Positions 1-8,645 of a stretch of 13,430 bases of DNA are shown piece by piece. The position numbers and the translations under genes were made by a program. The DNA is from Ramicandelaber brevisporus (Eukaryota; Kickxellomycota; Ramicandelaberales; Ramicandelaberaceae), in contig MU602869.1 of the NCBI GenBank assembly GCA_025201865.1, positions 26,178 through 39,607 on the forward strand, in the 5' to 3' direction. The notes beneath the pieces are model-generated. The model was not told where the DNA came from. It worked only from the letters and a program-made list of their open reading frames with translations, and did no database searches. The stretch's first letter is position 1. The number at the start of each line of letters is the position of its first letter.

Positions 1-1538
1 CAATAGGAGCTCAGGTTGACTGGCTCCAATGTCTCGGCGGCTTGATAAACCTGCTCTGGATACTGGTCAATGAGCTTGATAATGTCAGCGACGCACGACT
101 CGGTGAGGAGAGAGAGATCGACATTTAGCGAGACAGATATGTCGGAATTGCGCTCAATGGAACACAAACGAGCATGGGTGTACTGGAGATATGGACCAGT
201 GTCGCCCTCAAAGCTCAGATTGCGCTCCATGTTGAACTCGTAATCCTTGATACGGCGAGCACCAAAATCCTGGATGATGACGGCAGACATGCCGACAATG
301 TCAGAAACATACTCTGGATCTTCAATCTGAGCATACTTGACTGGATTCTTCTTCATTTGGTTGTGTGCCTTCTCGCGAGTCTCGTTCAAAATGTCATCAA
401 GGAACTTGACTTCGCCCTTGCGAGTAGCCATGCCCTTGACCATGCCGTAGTTGATGTGCTCGCAGCGTTTGCTCAGATCCTCCAGGCCAATAAGCTCGAG
501 AATCTTGAACAGTTGCGTCAAGTGCTGGTCTTGTTGGTTGCCAACGACATAAATCATCTTGTCAAAGTGGAATTCTTCGTCACGAGCAATAGCGGCTCCA
601 ACGTCACGGGTCAGATAAAGCGGGGTGCCATCGCTACGGGTAATGACAGTCGTGCCCAGCTTGTATTGCTCGAGATTGATGATCTTGGCACCATCCGAGT
701 CTTGGAGCAATCCACTCTCCGTCAGCATATTCGCAGCACGAGAGGTAGCCTCATTGACCTGAGATTCGCCAGAGTAAACATCGAAACTGACACCGAGGCG
801 TGAGTAAGTGTCCTTGTAGCGCACAATCGACAAGTCACGGAAGCGCTGCCATAATTGAAGTGCTTGAACGTCGCCATCCTCCATACGCTTGAAATACGCA
901 CGGGCCGCATCGTGGATGGCCGGATCAACCTCAGCTGCCTTGTTGACTGCTACATACACTTCAAACAAGTGCTGAATTGGATCTTCTTTGAGCTTCGCAT
1001 CGTCGCCCAGACCGAGTTCTTGATATCCAACTGCCAGCAGACCGTACTGCTTGCCCCAGTCGCCGAGATAGTTCATCGAGATGGTCTTATATCCGTTAGC
1101 TTTCAGCACATTCACCACGTAGTTGCCAATAATCGTGCCACGGAGATGACCGGCATGGAATGGCTTGGCAATATTTGGACTGCTGTATTCAACCAATACA
1201 CGCTTGCCTGCACCAGAGTTGTTCTGACCGAATGTCTCGCGCGTCTCAAACACCTGCTTGAGCGTCAGCTGCATCAGACGCTGCTTGTTGATGAAGATGT
1301 TGATGAATGGACCCTGGCAGGAGATGGCTGTGAGCAGCTCATTCTTCTCCATGCGACTGGCGAGGTCGGTTGCTGTTGCTGTCGGGTTACCAGGCAAGCG
1401 GAGGCGTGGAACGGCAACGGCAAAGTCGCCGTGCTCGGCCAGACGCGGCGGAGCAATGGCCTCAAGGACCTTGTCGGTCTGAACGCCAGACAGTGCGGAT
1501 ATTTGGCGAGCAATTTCTTGTTTAAACAGTGCTGACAT
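1..1538 (-). CDS. RARS1: Arginyl-tRNA synthetase, cytosolic type (3' end outside window)
   Basis: Class I aminoacyl-tRNA synthetase that charges tRNA-Arg with arginine using ATP. The minus frame is open without introns for 512 codons and runs off the left edge. Residues 1-100 form the N-terminal domain typical of ArgRS. The catalytic HIGH motif is PFHAGHLRG (HAGH at 128-131), and YLGDWGKQYG follows at 157-166. The KMSKS-equivalent loop is the degenerate MATRKG at 370-375, as expected in fungal and animal ArgRS. LQYTHARLCSI near 451 opens the DALR anticodon-binding domain, of which roughly the last 90-100 residues are missing compared with the ~607-residue yeast enzyme. The start is secure because an in-frame TAG lies 15 nt upstream of this ATG, so there is no N-terminal mitochondrial extension in this reading. 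A mitochondrial paralogue is less likely, since the N-terminus and the GLLAVGYQELG region read like fungal cytosolic ArgRS. Confidence 0.96.
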   Translation of the reverse strand, partial: MSALFKQEIARQISALSGVQTDKVLEAIAPPRLAEHGDFAVAVPRLRLPGNPTATATDLASRMEKNELLTAISCQGPFINIFINKQRLMQLTLKQVFETRETFGQNNSGAGKRVLVEYSSPNIAKPFHAGHLRGTIIGNYVVNVLKANGYKTISMNYLGDWGKQYGLLAVGYQELGLGDDAKLKEDPIQHLFEVYVAVNKAAEVDPAIHDAARAYFKRMEDGDVQALQLWQRFRDLSIVRYKDTYSRLGVSFDVYSGESQVNEATSRAANMLTESGLLQDSDGAKIINLEQYKLGTTVITRSDGTPLYLTRDVGAAIARDEEFHFDKMIYVVGNQQDQHLTQLFKILELIGLEDLSKRCEHINYGMVKGMATRKGEVKFLDDILNETREKAHNQMKKNPVKYAQIEDPEYVSDIVGMSAVIIQDFGARRIKDYEFNMERNLSFEGDTGPYLQYTHARLCSIERNSDISVSLNVDLSLLTESCVADIIKLIDQYPEQVYQAAETLEPVNLSSY

Positions 1539-1979
1539 TGCGATATGATGTTGCTATTACAGTGATAATCTTTGGTTGTGTTGGCTGTGTTGGTTGTGCT
1601 TGTGTGTTTGGGTGAAAGAAGAACAATTCGAAAGGAAAGGAACAACACAGAGCACGCTCGAACCAGGTGATTTATACTGTTACAATAAAGAGTCACACTG
1701 ACTCATTTGGTTTAGTTAAAAGTTGGGGGAGAATAGGAATAAGAATGAGAATGAAGAGAGAGAAACAATGAGCAGCTGCGGAAATGATGATATGCGTCAT
1801 AGTGTCATATATCAATATCAACCACTAATAACCTTTTTTAGAAAGAAAGAAATGCACTGCTATTAAACTGATTGGATATACTGCCAGTTTAACTAAGATG
1901 TGGTTTATAGAGTATGAGTGTTTTATTACTACTACTATTAGTACTATTATTATGATTGTTGCTTTTTTGTTTTCTTCGT
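1539..1979. other. Intergenic: ArgRS promoter side and Cia2 3' UTR
   Basis: These 441 bp carry the 5' leader of the synthetase (minus strand) and the 3' region of Cia2. I see no coding frame with an acceptable ATG and no tRNA. The content is GT-rich near 1570-1610, purine-rich near 1725-1770, and an ATT/ACT trinucleotide-like stretch at 1921-1955. Confidence 0.6.
1922..1927 (-). terminator. Candidate poly(A) signal AATAAA for Cia2
   Basis: On the minus strand an exact AATAAA lies about 53 nt after the Cia2 stop codon, a suitable position for 3'-end formation. Fungal poly(A) signals are loose, so this is a candidate only. Confidence 0.4.
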
Positions 1980-2453
1980 TTACATTGTGCTTCTCGACAG
2001 ACATGCTGCCACAACATCCAGCAGCTTTGAGTTCTCCAGTGCAGCCGTCGCTCGTTCCTTGTCATTCAGCTGCTTATTCAACGCACCCTCGCTTTGGTGA
2101 GTTCCCTTTCTTACCCGGATGTCAATCTTGAATCGTTCTGGCAAACTCCTCAGCAACTTGACTCTGATGCACAGCCCAATCAGCGTTGCCATTGAGCAGT
2201 GTGGAATTGTTGGTGTAAACTCGACCAGGATGTGGTTGCTGGCATCATCAACAAGTACGTGGTCGAGCTGAACAACGTGCAGCTGCTCGAGAGTCATTGG
2301 GTGTTCTGGGTCGTTGATGTTGCGGATGAGATCGTACACTTCGCGGGCGTCGATGGGATCGTAAACGAGGTCGTCATCGTCCGAAGTAGTGCGCAAGCGC
2401 TCAGTGTAGGTCGTCTCGTAAACTACAGGGTTGGCGTTCAAGAGGGCTGCCAT
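1980..2453 (-). CDS. CIA2: Cytosolic Fe-S assembly targeting factor Cia2 (MIP18 family)
   Basis: 157-residue protein, about the length of human CIAO2B (FAM96B). In the known family this is a subunit of the CIA targeting complex, with Cia1 and MMS19. The complex hands [4Fe-4S] clusters to cytosolic and nuclear apoproteins such as DNA polymerases, helicases and primase. Almost the whole sequence matches the family. [21 protein letters not shown] is at 32-52 and the signature [16 protein letters not shown] is at 79-94, with the conserved reactive cysteine at C86. [14 protein letters not shown] follows at 99-112, and [16 protein letters not shown] at 126-141. The start is the first ATG in the frame and gives the usual short, variable, acidic N-terminus (DDDD at 25-28) before the domain. 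There is no intron, and the stop is TAA. It lies 152 bp downstream of the P450 stop on the same strand. Both Cia2a-like and Cia2b-like labels are conceivable; the sequence favours the single fungal Cia2. Confidence 0.96.
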   Translation of the reverse strand: MAALLNANPVVYETTYTERLRTTSDDDDLVYDPIDAREVYDLIRNINDPEHPMTLEQLHVVQLDHVLVDDASNHILVEFTPTIPHCSMATLIGLCIRVKLLRSLPERFKIDIRVRKGTHQSEGALNKQLNDKERATAALENSKLLDVVAACLSRSTM

Positions 2454-2605
2454 TGTGCTCGATTGAGAAGAAAAGAAAGTTATAAAGTTGGAGAGTTGGA
2501 GAGTTAGTAAAGTTGGAAAGTGTGGCGACAATTTGTCAGCCCGCTTTGGAATCGTTCCAACTAGAAAAACAATCAAAAAGTATCAAAGAGTGGAGTCTAA
2601 ACGAG

Positions 2606-4129
2606 TTAACGGCGATAGATGTATACTTCGACAGCTTGAGGCTTGAGTAGTCCAGTGGCCGAGTTGAGCTGGCCATTCATGGGGTTGTTCGTAGCCTCAA
2701 ATCGGAATCTGCGCAACAAAGTGTACATCAAAGTGGCGCCTTCCAAGTAAAAGAACTGCTTGCCAATGCAGATGCGCGGACCAGATGAGAACGGAATGTA
2801 CGCGTTCGTATTAATCGACTTGGCTCTCTCTGTATCCAACCAGCGAGTCAAATCAAACTTGTCTGGTTCGCTCCAGTACCGCGGATCGCGCAACAGGTCA
2901 TAGATGCTGACAATCACCTGCATTCCAGTAGGAATGATTGTCTCTGGATATGTGGCCAAGCCAGCAACGGGTGATAAAGTTTGGCGACAGAGATTGGGAA
3001 CTGGTGGATAGAGGCGCAGGACTTCGTTGAAAGTGGCAGTGAGAATTGGTGCTTTGCGGTGAGCATCGTTGCCGATTGGATATGGAATGGAGTCAACCTC
3101 GTTATAAAGCTCTTGAGTCAAGCCAGGCTGCTTGCACATTTCCCAAATCACCCAGCTCATTGTGGTTGCCGTGGTTTCCACACCAGCCAGGAAGAATGCA
3201 TACAGCTGGTCACATAGCTCAGAGTCCGTCAAAGCCTCGCCCTTCTCGTTGACAGCAAACAGCAGCGTGTCCAGCAAGTCCACACGACGACGAGAGTCAC
3301 CGTCATTATCCTTGCCGTCACCATCGACCGACATGGCACCACGAGCGCGACGTTCAGCAATCGTGTTATAAATCAACCCGTTGACAACCTCGAAGTCCTT
3401 GCGGTACAGCCAGCGCAGCATCTTACCGCCATATGGCACCGCTAACAGTAAGCTGCCAAGCTGCAAAACAATGCGATTCAAACTCTCCATAAAGTCCTCT
3501 GGCGGCGACGGACCTGTACCAATCACATCCGCAATGACGTTGAGAGTTGTGCGCATCGCCTCGTGCATGAAATCCACTGGTTTGCCCGTGTTTGCCAGCA
3601 TATCCATTCTCTCAACAAACACGTCTGCGTGATGTTGAAACAGTGGCTGCAAGTCACGCAGGACGGACGGCTTGAATGCCTGGTTCAAAATGTGGCGGAA
3701 TCCAACCCATTTATTGCCTTTACCATGCTGCAGCGTGATGATGCCATTCTTGCCCAAATAATCACCGACATTGTCATACACGAGTCCCTTTGGTAAGTTG
3801 AGCTTGAGCAACACAGAGCGGGAATCCAAGGCATCGCGAGAGATGACGGCCGGCGCAAACAGCTGGGTAATCTTGGCAACTGGCTTGAACTTGGCAAGGA
3901 CTTCAGTGTGCTGTTGGTGTGGATGTTTGAGCTGGAAAGTGCCGATGATTGGATGACGCTTGGGACCGGGGATAGAAGTGAGCTGATCAAGAAGATTGTT
4001 ACGGCGGTAGTCGTTGACGACAAGAATAAGCAGGATGGAAGCAATGGGGAAAACAGCAGCTGCGATCCATACCCACGGTGGCAAGGCTATGACAAAAAGA
4101 GCGGCAATGTGCAAATAATAAACAAACAT
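2606..4129 (-). CDS. Cytochrome P450 monooxygenase, membrane-anchored
   Basis: A 507-residue intronless P450 with every family landmark. A hydrophobic N-terminus at about 5-38 is followed by basic YRRNN, which suits an ER anchor with the catalytic domain on the cytosolic side. The Pro-rich hinge SIPGPKRHP is at 52-60. Helix C has W141 and R145 (WxxxR, heme propionate contact). The I-helix oxygen-activation motif is AGVETT at 315-320. The K-helix ExxR is E369-R372, and F425-TRW430 gives the PERF-type FxxxRW. The heme loop FSSGPRICIG at 447-456 has the thiolate ligand C454. The family uses NADPH via a reductase to hydroxylate small lipophilic substrates. The substrate cannot be read from sequence, and I do not assign a CYP family number. 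An acidic DGDGKDNDGD loop at 269-278 is an uncommon insertion. The start is the first ATG in frame; the upstream part of the frame has none. No biosynthetic partner genes are adjacent. Confidence 0.96.
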   Translation of the reverse strand: MFVYYLHIAALFVIALPPWVWIAAAVFPIASILLILVVNDYRRNNLLDQLTSIPGPKRHPIIGTFQLKHPHQQHTEVLAKFKPVAKITQLFAPAVISRDALDSRSVLLKLNLPKGLVYDNVGDYLGKNGIITLQHGKGNKWVGFRHILNQAFKPSVLRDLQPLFQHHADVFVERMDMLANTGKPVDFMHEAMRTTLNVIADVIGTGPSPPEDFMESLNRIVLQLGSLLLAVPYGGKMLRWLYRKDFEVVNGLIYNTIAERRARGAMSVDGDGKDNDGDSRRRVDLLDTLLFAVNEKGEALTDSELCDQLYAFFLAGVETTATTMSWVIWEMCKQPGLTQELYNEVDSIPYPIGNDAHRKAPILTATFNEVLRLYPPVPNLCRQTLSPVAGLATYPETIIPTGMQVIVSIYDLLRDPRYWSEPDKFDLTRWLDTERAKSINTNAYIPFSSGPRICIGKQFFYLEGATLMYTLLRRFRFEATNNPMNGQLNSATGLLKPQAVEVYIYRR

Positions 4130-4548
4130 AGTTTTATTTGTATGTGTGAATGTATGTATGTAAGTACGTATGTATCTAGTTCTTTTGTTCACAACGGAGA
4201 TGATGGCTTTTTCTGTGACAAAACACGGTTGCAATGATGGCAAGGCGGCAAGGCGGCGCTCTAAAAGAAGAAGGCGCGTCCGAATTCTTATTATTTGAAA
4301 TCCACATCCACACTGTGCAAGCGACCAGATTTTTTTTTCCTTTACTTTCTATTTGCGAGGAGCCCGCCAGCAAATGCTTGGACGTGCGTGCGCCGGTTGC
4401 GTGTATAACAGCATTGTACCACCGATCAAAGGTCCGAAGATGTTACGTTCAGCAGTCACGAATGTCGAGGAAACTCAAGGGAAGAACATATCGCCGGCCG
4501 AAGCGAGCGTAGTTCGTGACTGCCTTCCTCTGATAATATATATACATG

Positions 4549-4599
4549 TCTCTCTTTCTCTCTTTCTCTCGCTTTCTCTCTCTCTCTCGCTCGCTCTCA
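4549..4599. repeat. (CT)n imperfect microsatellite
   Basis: 51 bp almost entirely made of CT/TCTC units with scattered G interruptions. It lies about 420 bp upstream of the P450 start. It could contribute to a nucleosome-poor promoter, but no function is shown. Confidence 0.85.
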
Positions 4600-5224
4600 C
4601 TTGTTTCCAACAGAAAGTGACCCATCTTCAGTGGCTCGCGATTTGTTCTGGAAAAAGGAACACGGATGTGCAATCACAGCACAAACACAAACACGTGCAT
4701 TGCAGCCTTCGCTATAACAGTCACGTATGTCGACACGATATTTTAGATGTTCTCTTCCCCTTCTTCCCCTCCTCTTCTCTTCTATAGCGCTCCTGGTGAA
4801 ATTGTTATTAATGAGTACTATTGTAGCTGTTTGGAAAACAAACAAACAAATAAAAAAGATGGCGTAGAAATGGCAACTTGCAAGGATGATGAATATTTAG
4901 ATTGGAAGTTGATATCAAAAGAGCAGAAACAAAAGCAACACGAAAGCAAAACAAAAAATACACACAAACAAACAGACAAACAAAGAGAAATAGAAGCAAG
5001 CAATATTATTAATAGAAAGAAAAAAGAATCGATGGAAAGAAGTATCCATCTTGAGATGTGTTGAAATGACAATGACTAAAGTGAGTGCGGCGTAGATAGA
5101 GAGCAAATGATTGCGAGCGTAAGTGTGCGTTCGTAAGTGTGTGTGCAAGGAGAAGTATGACTGAAGGATAATCTCTGAAGTGCAAAATGAAGGGCAGCGA
5201 GTGTGTGCTTGTGAGTGTGCATGC

Positions 5225-5226
<2 letters not shown>

Positions 5227-5262
<36 letters not shown>
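5227..5262. repeat. (GT)18 microsatellite
   Basis: 36 bp of uninterrupted GT, flanked on both sides by degenerate GTGTGC/AAGTGTG repeats from about 5115 to 5290. It lies in the probable 3' UTR or downstream region of the Gly/Ser-rich gene. The long HT-repeat peptides it encodes in several frames are repeat artefacts. Confidence 0.95.
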
Positions 5263-5265
<3 letters not shown>

Positions 5266-5363
5266 TGTGCAAGTGTGTGTGCAAGTGTGAAAGAACGGGA
5301 TGATGTGGATGAGGCGTCAACAGTCTCGAGTGCTTGTTGCAGTAGTGTCGCCACAACTTGTGT

Positions 5364-5858
5364 TCACTCAAATGGATGCTCAGGAATAACCGCCAGTCGT
5401 CTCATTCCGAAGAGTGGTGCGGGATACCGACACGATGTGCTTACGTACGGCACAAATCCTCCCGCACCACTTGACCCGCCACCGATGCCACCACTGATTG
5501 CACTCGAGACTGGAGCTACTGGATAAGATGAGACTGCGGATACTGCGGCATACGGACCACCACCGAACAGACTGTACGAGCCACCACTGCCACTTCCTCC
5601 ACCGCCTCCACCGCTGGCGGCACCACCAGCACTACTGCCGACATGACTAGCATAGCCACTGCTGCCGCCATACGAGCGAGAGTCGTCACTGCCGCCAAAG
5701 TAGTAGCTGGAGTGGGAGGAGCCGGACGATGAGGCGGAGACGGGGCCGAATGTGTCGCTGCCAGTTGAGGAAATGAGACGGACACTGCTGGCTGTTGATC
5801 CACCACCGGTAGCAGTGTATTCGTAGCGAGAATCATCAGAGTCAAAGAATGAGCCCAT
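5364..5858 (-). CDS. Gly/Ser-rich low-complexity protein, function unknown
   Basis: 164-residue frame starting MGSFFDSDDSRYEY. Residues ~16-135 are dominated by Gly, Ser, Ala and Tyr, with SSYYFGGSDDSRSYGGSSGY around 50-69 and a GGGGGG run near 83-88. The C-terminus (CRYPAPLFGMRRLAVIPE) is less repetitive. There is no signal peptide, no membrane segment and no domain I recognise. It is probably disordered, and its Gly/Ser/Tyr make-up resembles condensate-prone or prion-like segments (inference). It looks translated because Gly and Ser codons vary (GGC, GGT, GGA; AGC, AGT, TCG), which a simple DNA repeat would not give. An in-frame TAG lies 30 nt upstream of the ATG, so the start is in this exon. 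A good candidate 5'-UTR intron ends just upstream. The stop is TGA; the same frame then stays open for 96 codons through the GT/CA repeat to a TAG, which I regard as repeat-driven. No homologue is recognised, so this remains a hypothetical gene. Confidence 0.55.
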   Translation of the reverse strand: MGSFFDSDDSRYEYTATGGGSTASSVRLISSTGSDTFGPVSASSSGSSHSSYYFGGSDDSRSYGGSSGYASHVGSSAGGAASGGGGGGSGSGGSYSLFGGGPYAAVSAVSSYPVAPVSSAISGGIGGGSSGAGGFVPYVSTSCRYPAPLFGMRRLAVIPEHPFE

Positions 5859-5895
5859 TGTTGAGATGTACGATGTGCAATATACAATCTACAAT

Positions 5896-6130
5896 CTGCA
5901 ATAGGAAAGGAAAATAAAAGAGGAGAGGTGGGAAGAACCCTGTTGTTGGTTGATGAGGTGGTTGTAACTAATAGTAAGAAGCTGTAGTTGCTGTGTATGA
6001 GAACTGTACTAGCGCAAGTAGGGAAAAAAAATAACAATATGATTGAAGTAGTTGGAGCAGGTGGTTGACAGTGGTTGACAATGGTTAAAAAGAGAAAAGG
6101 AAGAAACAATGAAGGGATATGATTGCTTAC
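5896..6130 (-). other. Candidate 5'-UTR intron of the Gly/Ser-rich gene
   Basis: On the minus strand a GTAAGC donor (6130-6125) and a pyrimidine-rich TTTTCCTTTCCTATTGCAG acceptor ending at 5896 bound a 235-nt segment. The segment is T/C-rich, unlike its flanks. The acceptor is 37 nt before the ATG. I find no clear CTAAC-type branch site, so this is a proposal from splice-site appearance only. Confidence 0.35.
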
Positions 6131-6696
6131 AGTCTCCTCGATCCGGCTGATAAAAGAGTTGGAACTACAGTGACGAAAGCAAGTGTAACAGTTGGAATCC
6201 TGGAAAGAAAAGAAATCAAAAAGTGAGATATATGACTAGAAAGATGGTATCCAAGAATGACGGTAAGGCAAGAAACGGTGAAGTGGCTTCAAGAAAGATA
6301 GGCAGGAAACGATACGAAAAAATAAACAAAAACAGAAACAAAATAGAAACTGGAGAGAAGCCGAAACAGAGTAGTCGAGAAGGAACCAAGGCCGTCTCTA
6401 CTTGGGATGATGTGATTGAGTGTTGGGGATGTGTGCTGCTGTGAATACGTGTGTGCGTGTATGTGTATGTGTGTATATGTGTATGTGAGTACGTGAGTAC
6501 GTGTGTGTGACAGCTTGATCCGTAGACGAATCGGTTATGACTGGTAGAGATGGAAAGAAGAGAGGAATGGACGATTGTCCAAGGAGATGTGCAAGATGAT
6601 GCGTGTGCGAATGAGGTCAGCTGCTAGAATAGTAAACAAAGGCAAGATGGCGTGCAGAGCTGTCGCCAATATTTTGGTGTTGCTGCTGTTATTGTT

Positions 6697-6785
6697 GTGA
6701 GGATGTGAGGATGTGAGGATGTGTGTGTTTGTGTGTTTGTGTGTGCGTGTGTTGGTGTGCTTGCGTGTGTGCTTGCGTGTGTGAG
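6697..6785. repeat. GTGAGGAT x3 followed by GTGTTT/GTGCTTGC repeats
   Basis: Three perfect copies of the 8-mer GTGAGGAT (6697-6720) run into a degenerate GT-rich array. The array contains two GTGTGTTT-like units and GCTTGCGTGTGT repeated twice. Confidence 0.85.
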
Positions 6786-7312
6786 CACAGGCGGCAGTGG
6801 AAGTGTGTGAGGATTAGGCAGTTTTTTGTTTCTGCTCGCGAGTGGTGGTGGCGTGCAGTATTTTTTCTGGTGGATAATGGTTTGTGAGGAAGATATGAAT
6901 CTGTTGGATAACTCGAAAGCTGATGTTGGGATGATGGTCATGAACGATGAGACAATCAGGGACAGCCGAAGGTGGTTCCACAATTTATACGTGATTGTGC
7001 TTTCTGTGGAAAAAGAAAAAATGAAGAAAAAATAATAAAGGCGAAGAGGGTGTGTACAACAAAAGGACGGTCACGTCGTATTCTGTGTGTCTGGGTGGGT
7101 GCGTCCGTATCGCAAGTCACTCGCTCGGCCTGCTTGACTCTCTTGTCTCTCTTGTTTGCTGGTTATCTCTCGTTGTCTCTCTGGCTGCCAGTTCCCATTT
7201 AAAAACGCCTCAGTTAAGCATAACTTGCCGAGTCAATACCAACCCAATTAACTCGATGTGCAGACTGCCAGAAAGACAAGAGACCATAACTGTTAGTTAG
7301 TCTCGCGTGCGG

Positions 7313-7350
7313 CCTCTCCTTCTTCCCTTCCTTTCTTCCTTCCTTTCTCT
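7313..7350. repeat. 38-bp uninterrupted polypyrimidine tract
   Basis: Only C and T from 7313 to 7350, with CTTC/CCTTCCTTT sub-repeats. It is a homopurine-homopyrimidine stretch of the kind that can form triplex (H-DNA). No function is shown. Confidence 0.8.
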
Positions 7351-7460
7351 GCCAATCTGTTGCCCCTCCCTCCGTATCACCAACAACCTTGAAAGCGAAT
7401 GACTGGAACTATGCACGTATAACCAGGATTTGTGCGTCCCCCTCTGTCTGGCACCTGTTG

Positions 7461-7630
7461 CTGCTGCTACTGCTACTGCTACTGTTGCTGCTGTTGCTGT
7501 TGCTGCACCGAGTTGCATACAAGACAGGCAAGAGAGAAGAAGAGACTGCTGCTACTGCTACTGCTACTGTTGCTGCTGTTGCTGTTGCTGCACCGAGTTG
7601 CATACAAGACAGGCAAGAGAGAAGAAGAGA
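7461..7630. repeat. Exact 85-bp tandem duplication containing CTG/CTA repeats
   Basis: Copy 1 is 7461-7545 and copy 2 is 7546-7630; reading them side by side I find no mismatch. Each begins with a CTGCTGCTACTGCTACTGC tract and ends in AAGACAGGCAAGAGAGAAG followed by AAGAGA. Because 85 is not a multiple of three, the duplication changes frame, which argues that the sequence is not coding. The poly-Leu, poly-Cys, poly-Ala and poly-Ser peptides in its frames are artefacts. Confidence 0.95.
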
Positions 7631-8111
7631 GAGAAGGAGGACAATAAAAAATATGGGGAGTGATGAGCAGCATCAATCATAATACTTTGACTTTGTCGTG
7701 TAACTCATTCAGTCACGTCAACGATTCAGCGTCCATATGTGGTAATCATCCGGGTAGGGAAGAGAGTTCAACAAATGTATTTTGTGATCGCTGGACCTCA
7801 AGACGCACTCTCAGTTCTGTCAGAGTGACCCCCCTTCCGCCACCATTCAACATACTCAACATCCATCGACATGGTGCATTAAATGTAAAGACACAAGAAC
7901 ACAAGAACAAAACAACAAAAAGTCTTAATTGCAAAGTCACAGGAGAGTCCTAACTCGAGAATGAGAAAGGGGCTGCTCGCCGCATGCAATCTGTCTAGGC
8001 TGCATGCAACGAGAGCCCTCCCCCATCCCGTTGGGTTAGAGACGAGACAAGACACCCATTCAATGCACATTAACCAACCAACCATCCTACCGTCTTGACA
8101 GCATCAAAAAA

Positions 8112-8135
8112 GACAAAGACAAAGACAAAGACAAA
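8112..8135. repeat. (GACAAA)4 hexanucleotide repeat
   Basis: Four perfect GACAAA units in the gene-free interval, preceded by an A-rich segment. Confidence 0.9.
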
Positions 8136-8440
8136 GTAAAAACATTCGCGTCAATTTGCTTTGCATTCCAATCGCCACTCATCTGGCCACTCTCAGCAGC
8201 CACAAAATCTGATCACTGGAAAAAGAAAAAGAGAGATACGGGTCTCGGTTCAGAGTTATTGTTTTTTCTTCTGTTATTGCTGTTACTACTTTGCAATTTG
8301 CAATTAATGCAGGGTGTGACTTCATTCCGAGCTGTTGGCGAGCAACCTTGAACAGGTAAAGGGCAAGTGATTTCCATTACATGGTAGGTGTCTTGGAATA
8401 AGTGGGTCCCTGCGAGGTGTAGCTGCCGTCCATCATCCTA

Positions 8441-8515
8441 CACTCTCACTCTCACTCTCACTCTTACTCTCGCTCTCACTATCATATCATAACATAACAT
8501 AACATAACATAACAT
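8441..8515. repeat. Compound repeat: (CACTCT)n then (AACAT)5
   Basis: CACTCT-type hexamers with two substitutions fill 8441-8480. After ATCATATCAT come five perfect AACAT pentamers at 8491-8515. The array ends 130 bp from the MIC60 stop codon, on its 3' side. Confidence 0.9.
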
Positions 8516-8580
8516 CTAACTCTCCCTCGCAATTAGTGTGCATATTCTTTTTTGTTGAATTCGTTTCATTCATGTTTTTG

Positions 8581-8586
8581 TTTAAT
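8581..8586 (-). terminator. Possible variant poly(A) signal ATTAAA for MIC60
   Basis: On the minus strand ATTAAA occurs about 60 nt after the MIC60 stop codon. The position is suitable but the hexamer is common in AT-rich sequence. Confidence 0.25.
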
Positions 8587-8645
8587 TGATAATCGAGAGT
8601 AATGTAAAAAAAATGGATTGTAGATGTGCAATGTCATTTTTTTTA

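Larger units (their letters stand above)
4130..5363. other. Non-coding, repeat-rich interval upstream of the P450
   Basis: 1.2 kb between the P450 start and the 3' end of the Gly/Ser-rich gene. It should contain the P450 promoter and 5' leader (minus strand) and the neighbour's 3' UTR. It holds a GTAT-type stretch at 4151-4176, a recurring CAGTCACG motif near 4453, 4513 and 4718, and a TATA-like AT run at about 4534-4545. It also holds a (CT)n tract, CAAA-type runs at 4838-4860 and 4960-4985, and a (GT)18 tract. The open frames here translate only to low-complexity peptides, so I annotate no gene. Confidence 0.6.
6131..8645. other. Gene-free repeat-rich interval
   Basis: About 2.5 kb with no frame I can support. 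All longer frames either lack an ATG or consist of repeat translation. It holds GT-rich tracts (6421-6509 and 6697-6785), a pure pyrimidine run (7313-7350), CTG/CTA-rich sequence and an 85-bp exact tandem duplication (7461-7630). Further along are a GACAAA repeat (8112-8135) and a CACTCT/AACAT compound repeat (8441-8515). The part from ~7660 to 8440 shows no clear repeat or gene. The 3' UTR of MIC60 should lie just left of 8646. Confidence 0.55.

Noticed and set aside
1640-1670. GGTTCGAGC on the minus strand, resembling a tRNA B box
   Set aside because: The flanking bases do not form a T-arm or acceptor stem, and no A box or anticodon arm is found at the right distance.
4747-5064. 105-codon plus frame with ATG
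   Set aside because: The translation is a low-complexity Lys/Gln/Asn run produced by CAAA repeats; no domain and no splice support.
5076-5363. Open frame continuing 96 codons after the TGA of the Gly/Ser-rich gene
   Set aside because: Much of it is His-Thr repeats from the GT/CA microsatellite, which contains no stops by its nature; not evidence for read-through by itself.
6624-6983. Minus frame with a signal-peptide-like N-terminus
   Set aside because: It begins at TTG rather than ATG, and its second half translates GT-rich repeats into Thr/His/Ala runs.
7389-7682. Several overlapping frames rich in Leu, Cys, Ala, Ser or Gln
   Set aside because: All are translations of the CTG/CTA tracts of the 85-bp duplication in different frames.
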